DNA of 35,772 nt from assembly GCA_016934515.1 (NCBI GenBank), contig JAFGSR010000083.1, positions 1 to 35,772 of the forward strand. Reading direction: 5' to 3'. Below the pieces are notes generated by a model that did not search any database, was not told where the DNA came from, and saw only the letters and a program-made list of their open reading frames with translations. The translations under genes were made by a program, and so were the position numbers. The DNA comes from Sedimentisphaerales bacterium (lineage in GTDB: Bacteria; Planctomycetota; Phycisphaerae; Sedimentisphaerales; SM23-30). This document shows positions 8,279-15,310 of this stretch, piece after piece. The first letter of the stretch is position 1. Each line of letters begins with the position of its first letter.

Positions 8279-8641
8279 TTACCCTTTCAACTGTTTAATT
8301 TCTGAGATGTCGAAGGTTTCGTATTTTTCGTAAATGCGTATGGCCAGGGCGGTCATGAGGGCGACGGTTCCCAGGCCGATGACGATTGAGGTGAGAATGA
8401 GGGCCTGAGGAACGGGATCGACGGAGGAATTGAGGAAATTATCAGCGTTCATGTTTGCGGTGCGGATGGGAGCGAGGCCGTTTTCGCGGTAGCCGGTGAG
8501 CATCAGGAAGAGGTTGGCGCCGTAGTCGAGAATGATGATGCCGACAATGATCTTGATGAGATTTTTTTTGCAGACTACCGCGTAAAGTCCGACGGCGACC
8601 ACTATCATGGCGAGTAAAAAAGGTAATGTTTGAAGATTCAT
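8279..8641 (-). CDS. mnhC: Mrp-type subunit C (MnhC/MbhG, NuoK-like)
   Basis: 120 residues with three hydrophobic helices. The GIIILDYGANLFLML segment corresponds to the NuoK/MrpC helix that normally carries an Asn-rich NLxL motif, and DPVPQALILTSIVIGLG is a strong MrpC signature. Its ATG overlaps the end of the B subunit gene by 4 nt. It forms part of the membrane arm, next to the D subunit. Confidence 0.93.
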   Translation of the reverse strand: MNLQTLPFLLAMIVVAVGLYAVVCKKNLIKIIVGIIILDYGANLFLMLTGYRENGLAPIRTANMNADNFLNSSVDPVPQALILTSIVIGLGTVALMTALAIRIYEKYETFDISEIKQLKG

Positions 8642-9087
8642 AGTTTACCTCCGGGGAAAGATTCGGCGGGTCCGCGGAAAAGTGTCAAGGCGATAAAGGC
8701 TCCGGCCATGCAGGCGCCGACTTTGATTCCGATAGCGATGTTGGCCAAGGGGATGGTGCCGCCGCTAAACAGGCGGAAATTTCCGGGTTGGGCGAAGAAG
8801 TTGGCGAAAAAATCGCCCGCGAAATAACCTAACAGGGCGATTACCAGAAAAGCGAAAGCACCGGAGCAGTCCCAGACGGTGGTGGATCGGTCGGAGATGA
8901 GGGAGTTGACTTTTTCCTTGCCGTAGGAGAGGACCATCAGGATGAAGCCGCAGGCGAGCATGACACCGCCGACGAATCCGCCGCCGGGAGTGAGATGGCC
9001 GGTGAGGATGAGGTTTATGGAATAGAGCAGGATGAAGCCGATCACCAGGGTGGTTACTTCTTTTACGATAATGGTCATGCCTTTCAT
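8638..9087 (-). CDS. mnhB: Mrp-type subunit B (MnhB/MbhF-like)
   Basis: 149 residues with four hydrophobic helices. The segment GHLTPGGGFVGGVMLA is the diagnostic G-H-xxPGGGFxGG motif of MrpB. I keep the first ATG (9087) because GGGAG lies 9 nt upstream; the ATG three codons later has no ribosome binding site. The bases just upstream contain one arm of a 29-bp tandem duplication (see findings) that appears to have removed an ATGA overlap with the previous gene. Confidence 0.92.
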   Translation of the reverse strand: MKGMTIIVKEVTTLVIGFILLYSINLILTGHLTPGGGFVGGVMLACGFILMVLSYGKEKVNSLISDRSTTVWDCSGAFAFLVIALLGYFAGDFFANFFAQPGNFRLFSGGTIPLANIAIGIKVGACMAGAFIALTLFRGPAESFPGGKL

Positions 9088-9099
9088 GGGGCGGTTCTC

Positions 9100-9142
9100 C
9101 CAACTTTTCTAATCATGTGGTGGTTTTTCCAACTTTTCTAAT
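9100..9142. repeat. 29-bp tandem duplication at an operon gene junction
   Basis: CCAACTTTTCTAAT occurs at 9100-9113 and again at 9129-9142, a period of 29 bp. The unit covers the end of the MbhE-like gene. Because 29 is not a multiple of three, the copy introduces the present TGA stop and moves the gene away from its downstream neighbour. Confidence 0.7.
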
Positions 9143-9664
9143 GACGGCATAGACGCCGATAATTGAACAGAAGATTACGGTGGCTTCGCCGAGGGTGTCG
9201 TAGGCACGAAAATCGAGCAGGACGGCCATGACGTAATTGGCGGCGCCGGTTTTTTCCAGGCCATGGTTGAGGTACTGGTTGGCGAGGGTGAGTGATTCGG
9301 GATCGGCGGCCATGAGGGGATTGCCGAAACCGACCATGGCCTGCAGAGCGGCGTAAGCGACGGCGACTAAGAGTCCGGCACCGACCAGGCCGGCGGCGAC
9401 GATGAATCGGTCCCGGCGAGCTTCAAAAGTGGTGTCCTCGCGCAGGATCGCGGTGCGAATAAGGAGGACCAGGCAAAGCACTTCGACAACTACCTGGGTA
9501 ATGGCCAAGTCGGGAGCACCGAGCATAAGGAAGATAACCGAGAGCATCAGTCCGGCAGCACCGATGGAGATGACGGTGGAAAGCAAATCCTTAGCTTCGA
9601 CGGCTACGATAGCTGCGAGGATTACGAACAGGCTTAACACAATCAAAATCGCCATGAAAGGCAC
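9113..9664 (-). CDS. DUF4040/MbhD-MbhE-like membrane subunit (C-terminal part of MrpA)
   Basis: 183 residues. The first ~75 residues are an MbhD/DUF4040-type three-helix unit with the motif LMLGAPDLAITQVVVEVL, which contains the buried Asp and Glu typical of this family. The rest resembles MbhE, with ANYVMAVLLDFRAYDTLGEATV near the C-terminus, the signature found at the end of full-length MrpA. So MrpA is split here, with its N-terminal antiporter part encoded separately by the gene upstream. The C-terminus seems to have been re-made by a 29-bp tandem duplication, which ends the protein in GKTTT. Other subunits of this type end shortly after the same position, so function is likely intact. 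Confidence 0.88.
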   Translation of the reverse strand: MPFMAILIVLSLFVILAAIVAVEAKDLLSTVISIGAAGLMLSVIFLMLGAPDLAITQVVVEVLCLVLLIRTAILREDTTFEARRDRFIVAAGLVGAGLLVAVAYAALQAMVGFGNPLMAADPESLTLANQYLNHGLEKTGAANYVMAVLLDFRAYDTLGEATVIFCSIIGVYAVIRKVGKTTT

Positions 9665-9688
9665 TCCTTGTCAGATGACAATGTTTTT

Positions 9689-11566
9689 TTAATTTGGCTG
9701 CCCCAGACCGATCAGGCAGATTAAAATTATTACCAGGCCCAGGACGAGCCAACTGAGGTAAAGCGAAAGCACACCGGTCTGGCAGTTGCGCAGGACCTGG
9801 ACAATCGAGCCACCGATTCGACCGCCGATATGATAGATATCGTAGCTGTCCCGCTCGGCGTCTTTATAAACTGATTTGATCCCGGGCAGGGACCGGACGG
9901 TGGAATAAAAACCGGTGCCGCTGTAATGAGCTGCTTCGGGGGTAATTTTTTCACCGCCGATGTAAAGGTTTGCGCGGCGGAAGTTAAAGCCGCGACCGAA
10001 GACGTAAATCAGTACACCAATTGCTAAAGCAACCAGCAGGAGGAATGAAGCCAGGGCTGGATTCCAGAGATTTTCGATAACCTGGTCCATGCCGGCAATT
10101 TTCATGGTATCAAAAGCGGGGCCAACCATATTTTCCAGAGGCCAGGCGGGGAAAATACCAAAGAGGATGCAGGCGGCGGCTAAAACCAGCATCGGGGTAG
10201 TCATCCACTGGGAAGATTCTGATGGTTGCTTGATGGTTACTGAGTCGGGTTGGCTGCCCAGGAAGACGCTATGAATGACTTTTATGAAACTAGCCAGGGT
10301 AAGGGCGCTGCCGAAAACCGCGGCCAGGACCAGAAACGGCGCGAGACGTGAGGGGATTTCCAGAACGGCCTGATAAACCAGCCATTTGGAAGTGAATCCG
10401 TTGAGCGGCGGGACACCGGAGATGGCCAGGGCGGAAACCACACAAGCGAAAAAAGACAGGGGCATTACCTTGGCCAATCCGCCCAGTTTGTCAAGTTCGG
10501 TAGTTCCGGTTTGTTTTTGTACCGAACCGGCGACCAGGAATAAACAACTCTTATACATCGCGTGATTAACCATGTGAAAAACGGCACCGGCAATACCAAT
10601 CAGGCTGCCGGTGCCGATTCCGAGGACCATATAACCGACCTGGCTGATGGCGTGGAAGGAAAGGAGTTTTTTGAGATCGTGCTGGACCATGGCCATCATG
10701 ACGGCACCGACAATAGTGACGGCGCCAATGACCATGAGCAGGACTTTGAGGCTGTTGGTGAGCACGAAGAATTGCAGGCTGATTCGGGCCAGGAGGTAAA
10801 TTCCGAGTAGTTTGTCCAGAGAGGCGGGCAGAAAAGCCATGACGTCGCAGGGCGCCCCCTCGGCGGCGGCGGGAATCCAGGTGTGAAAGGGCATGGCACC
10901 GGCTTTAGCGAGGGCGGCGACCAGCAAAAGTAGATAGCAGACACCTTGGAGAGAGAAGGGTGAAGTAATAGCGATTTTCATGCTGGACATTGACGCAGAC
11001 CCACCGGGCAAGACAAACATAAACAGCAAAATGGCCAGCAGCATGGCACAATCACTCAAGCCCAGGATCGCGAAGGTTTTGGCGGCGCCGGCGCGGGCGG
11101 AGCTGCCGCCCAGGTTTATAAGCAGGTAAAGCATTAAGGTGGTGATTTCCCAGCAGATTAACATGAAGATCAGGTTGTCGGTCAAGGCAGCGCCCAAAGC
11201 AGCGGCCAGGGTCCATAATATGTAACTGTGGTGTTTGGAGAGATCTCGGTTTTGGTTTTGGGGAGTGAAAGCGACGCAATATAACGCCAACAAGAAGCCA
11301 AATAAAGCGATAAGCAAAGCGACAATGACCCCGAAATGGGTGGCGAACAGATCGATTGACAGGTTAATCCCGGCCAATTCCATCCAGTTCCATTGCCAAT
11401 TCTGGCCGAGGTGTTTTAAAAGAGAGGAGCAGGCAAAAAGCAGCCAGCCGGTGGTTAAAACCGTGATAAGGTTCACGAGCCATGCTGCGCGGCGGGGACA
11501 GAGAAAGGTTAACAGCCCCGCTAAAGCAGGAACTATTAACACCCAAATCATTTGGAGATCGTCCAT
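9689..11566 (-). CDS. Antiporter-like membrane subunit (NuoL/HyfB/MrpA N-terminal type)
   Basis: 625 residues, about 14-16 hydrophobic helices. The TM5 glutamate is present in LICWEITTLMLYLLINLGG and the TM7 lysine in AALAKAGAMPFHTWIPAAAEGAP. A downstream VMAFLPASLDKLLGIYLL replaces the usual SALLHSATMV of NuoL. This 'P-A-S-LDK' variant is typical of HyfB/HycC and related hydrogenase-linked antiporter subunits. DLKKLLSFHAISQVGYMVLG is the conserved TM8 region. A long C-terminal tail includes a soluble stretch (about 530-590) and a last helix. The start at 11566 has GAGGTG five nt upstream. A 97-nt gap separates it from the large-subunit gene, the largest gap in the operon, possibly marking the join of two modules. 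Confidence 0.9.
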   Translation of the reverse strand: MDDLQMIWVLIVPALAGLLTFLCPRRAAWLVNLITVLTTGWLLFACSSLLKHLGQNWQWNWMELAGINLSIDLFATHFGVIVALLIALFGFLLALYCVAFTPQNQNRDLSKHHSYILWTLAAALGAALTDNLIFMLICWEITTLMLYLLINLGGSSARAGAAKTFAILGLSDCAMLLAILLFMFVLPGGSASMSSMKIAITSPFSLQGVCYLLLLVAALAKAGAMPFHTWIPAAAEGAPCDVMAFLPASLDKLLGIYLLARISLQFFVLTNSLKVLLMVIGAVTIVGAVMMAMVQHDLKKLLSFHAISQVGYMVLGIGTGSLIGIAGAVFHMVNHAMYKSCLFLVAGSVQKQTGTTELDKLGGLAKVMPLSFFACVVSALAISGVPPLNGFTSKWLVYQAVLEIPSRLAPFLVLAAVFGSALTLASFIKVIHSVFLGSQPDSVTIKQPSESSQWMTTPMLVLAAACILFGIFPAWPLENMVGPAFDTMKIAGMDQVIENLWNPALASFLLLVALAIGVLIYVFGRGFNFRRANLYIGGEKITPEAAHYSGTGFYSTVRSLPGIKSVYKDAERDSYDIYHIGGRIGGSIVQVLRNCQTGVLSLYLSWLVLGLVIILICLIGLGQPN

Positions 11567-11663
11567 GGGACACCTCGGTTAATTTATTCGCTCTAACAAA
11601 ATGAGTTTTCGACAGGATTAAAGGCCTAAAATTGTTATCCCTGACGCATTTTGTTTGGATCTC

Positions 11664-12848
11664 TTATATATTTTTCCGAATTCTTTCGGTTTTTTCCCAG
11701 CTCAATTTCATGAGCGTTCGCTGATCCAGGATTTCCTTTTTGCTGTGTCGGCGATTACGGACGACGGCTACGCGTTCGGTGCAACTGTAGCAGGGGTCCA
11801 TGGCTGCGACCGTAAGCATGGCGTCGGCGAGTTCCTGGCCGATGACGCTGGATTTGAAGCTGGGCAGGTTTACGTAGGTGGGAGCACGAACCTTGTAGCG
11901 AATGGGGTAATTTGTTCCATCGGAACAGACATAATGGAAGGTTTCGCCGCGGGGAGCTTCGGCGTGACCGATGCCTTCGCCCTGGGGCATTTCGCGGACT
12001 TCGGCGCGGATTTCGCCCGGTTCAATCTGATCGACACATTGGCGGATGATTTTAACGGCTTCGAGCACTTCCAGCAACCTTACCACCGTCTTGGCAAAAA
12101 CGTCCCCGGCCGGCTGAACGTGGACCTGCCAATCTAGTAAATTATAGGCGGCGTAGGGTTCGTCACGTCGGACATCAATATCCACACCGGAACCGCGAGT
12201 CGTGGGACCGGTTGCACACCACTGACGGGCCTGTTCATAAGTCAAAATTCCGATGCCTCCTAAGCGCACTTTCAAAATCGGGTCGTCCAGAACGGCTTTG
12301 GTGAGCATTTCCACATTGCCCTGGACTTCGTCCATGACCTCGGTAATTTCGGGTAGTTTTTCCTGGGGGATATCGCGGCGACAGCCACCGACGCAGAAGT
12401 TTTCATAATTATTTCTGTTTCCTATCAGGCGTTCGAGTAATTCCAATACGGGTTCGCGATATTTCCAGGCCCACATGAAAACGGTGTTGTAGCCGATGAA
12501 ATGTCCAGCCAGGCCGACCCAGAGCAGGTGGCTATGGATGCGTTCGAGTTCGCAAATGATCGAGCGGAGGTAAAGTCCGCGCGGAGGCGTTTCAACGCCG
12601 CAGAGATCTTCGCAGGCCTGACAAAAAGCCATGGGATGACTGGCTGAGCAGATTCCGCAGATACGGGCCAGCAGGAAAGGTATCTGATCGTAAGTGAGGT
12701 CCTGGCAGAGGCGTTCGATGCCGCGATGATTGCAGGACAAGCGGACGTCCACATCCACAACCGTCTCGCCTTCGACAGTAAGCTGGAAGAATTCGGGTTC
12801 TTCCTGGATGGGGTGAAAGGGACCAATCGGGATAACCGTTCTTTTCAT
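11664..12848 (-). CDS. Group 4 [NiFe]-hydrogenase large (catalytic) subunit
   Basis: 394 residues. The N-terminal nickel-binding motif is RICGICSASH (Cys64, Cys67) and the C-terminal one is DPCYSCTER (Cys353, Cys356). All four Ni ligands are present, which separates it from the homologous complex I subunit NuoD that lacks them. After Arg359 there is a 35-residue tail, which is expected to be removed by the HycI-like protease encoded at the end of the operon, as in E. coli HycE (cleaved after the Arg of the same motif). It catalyses 2H+ + 2e- to H2 or the reverse. Its ATG overlaps the MbhK-like gene by 4 nt. The maturation genes hypABCDEF are not in the window and must lie elsewhere. Confidence 0.95.
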   Translation of the reverse strand: MKRTVIPIGPFHPIQEEPEFFQLTVEGETVVDVDVRLSCNHRGIERLCQDLTYDQIPFLLARICGICSASHPMAFCQACEDLCGVETPPRGLYLRSIICELERIHSHLLWVGLAGHFIGYNTVFMWAWKYREPVLELLERLIGNRNNYENFCVGGCRRDIPQEKLPEITEVMDEVQGNVEMLTKAVLDDPILKVRLGGIGILTYEQARQWCATGPTTRGSGVDIDVRRDEPYAAYNLLDWQVHVQPAGDVFAKTVVRLLEVLEAVKIIRQCVDQIEPGEIRAEVREMPQGEGIGHAEAPRGETFHYVCSDGTNYPIRYKVRAPTYVNLPSFKSSVIGQELADAMLTVAAMDPCYSCTERVAVVRNRRHSKKEILDQRTLMKLSWEKTERIRKNI

Positions 12849-13348
12849 GGTGAGGTTACCTCCTGAGTAAGTTCTCTCAAAAACTCCGGCGTCTCATTAC
12901 GTTTGCGGCGGGCGGAGAAGTCGCGGCGAAGAGGGTAAACTCCCTGAGGCCAATTGTCGGCCAGTATAAGACGACGCGGGTCAGGGTGATTGCGGAACTT
13001 TACGCCGAGCAGGTCCTGGATTTCGCGTTCGATGAAATTGGCACCGGGTAAAACTGCCGCGAGGGAATCAAGAGTGCATTCGGGTTTTTCGGCCCAGGTT
13101 CGCAACGTAACCACGACCCCGCATGAATCGAGGCAATAATGGTAGAGCACTTCGATTCTGTGGGGAGTGTCCCTTCCGGTGGCGGTTGTGAGTCGGCCCT
13201 GCAGTTCTTCGAAACAGATTCGGTTGGCGGCGATAGAATGTTCAGGAGGCACATCAATGTAAATTCGTTTTGGATTGCGAGGGACAATTTCCACGGCGAA
13301 TTGACCTAATTTTCCCTGCAAGGTACTGAGCAGTTCTTCATTGTTCAT
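12845..13348 (-). CDS. Hydrogenase 30-kDa subunit (MbhK/NuoC-like)
   Basis: 167 residues from the chosen start. It contains the NuoC-family core: an acidic N-terminal domain, then EREIQDLLGVKFRNHPDPRRL and DNWPQGVYPLRRDF, the signature of the 30-kDa complex I subunit. It sits between the small and large subunits in the cytoplasmic arm. An in-frame ATG six codons upstream (13366) directly abuts the stop of the small-subunit gene but has no ribosome binding site; AAGGA lies 8 nt before the ATG at 13348, so I prefer the shorter form. E. coli HycE fuses this domain to the large subunit; here the two are separate, as in Mbh. Confidence 0.9.
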   Translation of the reverse strand: MNNEELLSTLQGKLGQFAVEIVPRNPKRIYIDVPPEHSIAANRICFEELQGRLTTATGRDTPHRIEVLYHYCLDSCGVVVTLRTWAEKPECTLDSLAAVLPGANFIEREIQDLLGVKFRNHPDPRRLILADNWPQGVYPLRRDFSARRKRNETPEFLRELTQEVTSP

Positions 13349-13366
13349 CGCAGGCATCCTTTTCAT

Positions 13367-13804
13367 TTAGCACGGAATCGCGTCAAGAGCTTTGAGTGCT
13401 CCGGAGATAATGGCTTCGGGTTTGGGTGGGCAGCCGGGTACGTAAGCAATAATGGCATCGGGGTCCACCTCGCGAATAACTTTGTCAACCGGACCGTCAA
13501 AGTGATAGCAAGGCCGAAATATGCCGCCGGTACAGGCACAAGCTCCGATGCAGAGGACTACACAGGGTTTGGCCATTTGGAGGTACAATTCCTGCAGCCG
13601 GGGACGAGCCTGGCAGGTGCAGATTCCGGTAACTACCAGAGCATCGGCATGACGGGGACTGCCGGCCAGGAGCATGCCGAAACGCTCAATGTCATAACGA
13701 GGTGTGAGGCAGTCCACCACTTCAATGTCGCAGTTGTTGCAGGCGCCGACATTGGCATGGTAGAGCCAAATGGATTTTTTCAATGCCCAGGTCTTAAGCC
13801 CCAC
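13367..13804 (-). CDS. Hydrogenase small subunit (MbhJ/HycG/NuoB-like)
   Basis: 145 residues. The [4Fe-4S] cluster ligands are visible: CNNCD (Cys22, Cys25), a Cys in the middle region CIGACACTGG, and the last in PGCPPKPEAI. This is the proximal cluster that feeds the NiFe site, homologous to the N2 cluster of complex I. The short length, with a single cluster, is as expected for group 4 enzymes. It starts 22 nt after the HycD-like gene and is immediately followed by the 30-kDa subunit gene. Confidence 0.93.
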   Translation of the reverse strand: MGLKTWALKKSIWLYHANVGACNNCDIEVVDCLTPRYDIERFGMLLAGSPRHADALVVTGICTCQARPRLQELYLQMAKPCVVLCIGACACTGGIFRPCYHFDGPVDKVIREVDPDAIIAYVPGCPPKPEAIISGALKALDAIPC

Positions 13805-13826
13805 GGTTAATCTCCTTTGCCCACGG

Positions 13827-14783
13827 TTAAAATCCTTTTGCCATAGAAAGTGTCAAAGCCACGATTGCCAAAGGTGTCAAGATATACCAGAAGAAACGCA
13901 AGGCGTGATCGATTCGGATGCGAGGATTGGTGTTTCGTACCAGAATCAGCACGACCAGCACGAGTACATATTTTCCGAGCGAAGCCAGGATCATTCCAAA
14001 GGAGTTAAACGAGAAGCCGCCCCAGAAAATGGTAATGATAAACAAGGGCATGACCGCCAGTAACATAACGCGGGTGAGGTGGATAATGGCTAGCGGTGCA
14101 CCAGAATATTCGATGAAGGGGCCGGTGGCGATTTCACATTCAGCTTCGACCATGTCGAAGGGAACCAGCCCCAGCTTGGCTTGAATGCACATTAACGAGA
14201 TTAAAAAACCAATTACGCAGCCCAGGGAAGCGGCAAAACCAACCGTATGAGCGGTTTTTATGGTACCCAGTTGAAAACTTGCAGCTAAACCGGTGCTGGA
14301 ATCGGTGGTGGTGGCCCCGAAAATTGCGGCGAGGATAACCAGCAGCATGGGCAATTCGTAGGCCAGTAGCAGTTTCATTTCGCGTGCGGCTCCGACCGCA
14401 GCCAGGGGATTGCCGGAAGCGGAACCGCCGAGGATAATGGTTATCGCGGGAATGGTCAAGAGATACAAAACCACAATCACATCGCCGATGAAACCTGATT
14501 CGGGATTTAAGTTACTCCACCACAGAATGGTGGCGGCAACCGAAACCGTGGCAAAACCGACCAGCGGCATCAGCAGAAAACCGGTTCCACCGGCAGCATG
14601 AGGAACGATGGTTTCCTTGCCGAGCAGTTTAATGATATCAGCAAGAGGTTGATACCAGGGAGGGCCCTTGCGCCACTGGATCCAGGCGGTAACTTTTCGG
14701 TCGATCCATTTGGAAATCAGACCCAGCAGAACTGTTGCTGTGGTGGCGCCGGCAAAAACGGGAATGACTAAGCCAAGATTCAC
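13827..14783 (-). CDS. Membrane anchor subunit (MbhM/HycD/NuoH-like)
   Basis: 318 residues and eight hydrophobic helices. RKGPPWYQPLADIIKLLGKE is the first conserved cytoplasmic loop of the NuoH family. The acidic loop DMVEAECEIATGPFIEYSG is the second, holding the glutamates of the E-channel that joins the redox arm to the ion-pumping arm. LVRNTNPRIRIDHALRFFWYIL closes the protein. It anchors the hydrogenase core to the membrane. Confidence 0.94.
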   Translation of the reverse strand: MNLGLVIPVFAGATTATVLLGLISKWIDRKVTAWIQWRKGPPWYQPLADIIKLLGKETIVPHAAGGTGFLLMPLVGFATVSVAATILWWSNLNPESGFIGDVIVVLYLLTIPAITIILGGSASGNPLAAVGAAREMKLLLAYELPMLLVILAAIFGATTTDSSTGLAASFQLGTIKTAHTVGFAASLGCVIGFLISLMCIQAKLGLVPFDMVEAECEIATGPFIEYSGAPLAIIHLTRVMLLAVMPLFIITIFWGGFSFNSFGMILASLGKYVLVLVVLILVRNTNPRIRIDHALRFFWYILTPLAIVALTLSMAKGF

Positions 14784-14795
14784 AGATTAATCCTT

Positions 14796-15296
14796 TCACC
14801 TGCGTTTGTAGGGATCCTTTCCAACCATTCGCCCGCTTAACAATAAGGGAGCGTCCTTATCTAAATCATCACACTTGCGGAAACTCAAAGCGCCCGAAGG
14901 GCAGGTTTGTACACAGCGTGGCGGCTGACCTTCTTCGAGCAGATCCTGACAATAATCGCATTTAGCAACCTGTCGGAGGGTTAAAACTGGACTTATCACG
15001 CCAAAGGGGCAGGCATAGACACAAGACAGGCAGCCAATGCAGAGCATGCGGCTGCGGGTGGTAACGCCGTTTTCTTCTTTTTGCAGAGCATTGGCGGGGC
15101 AGGCATCTACACAGGCGGGTTCTTCGCACTGGCGGCAGATCAGCGGTAAAGTGCCCTCTTTAATCACACCAAAAGTGATGTTGGGCATTCCCCGGTGGCC
15201 GTAGTAACAAGCAGCAGAACAACTGCGGCACCCGATACAACGGTCCAGGTTCAACACGACACTGTTTTTGATTGTCGATGATTCAGTTTGATTCAT
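14796..15296 (-). CDS. HycB/CooF-like ferredoxin with four [4Fe-4S] clusters
   Basis: 166 residues from the ATG at 15296. Four Cys motifs are visible: CIGCRSCSAAC, CRQCEEPACVDACP, CIGCLSCVYACP and CDYCQDLLEE followed by CVQTCPSGAL. This is the 16-Cys layout of the DmsB/HycB/CooF electron-transfer subunits. In formate hydrogenlyase the equivalent subunit links formate dehydrogenase to the hydrogenase. It lies directly after the formate-dehydrogenase-like gene. A TTG six codons earlier (15314) overlaps the previous TGA stop and could be a coupled start, but has no ribosome binding site. Confidence 0.9.
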   Translation of the reverse strand: MNQTESSTIKNSVVLNLDRCIGCRSCSAACYYGHRGMPNITFGVIKEGTLPLICRQCEEPACVDACPANALQKEENGVTTRSRMLCIGCLSCVYACPFGVISPVLTLRQVAKCDYCQDLLEEGQPPRCVQTCPSGALSFRKCDDLDKDAPLLLSGRMVGKDPYKRR

Positions 15297-15310
15297 GTTC
15301 GCACTTTTTC

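Noticed and set aside
11664..14783. Annotation of the core genes as complex I (NADH dehydrogenase B, C, D, H)
   Set aside because: The NuoD-like protein has all four nickel-binding Cys (RICGIC and DPCYSC), and a hydrogenase maturation protease is encoded in the same operon, so this is a group 4 hydrogenase.
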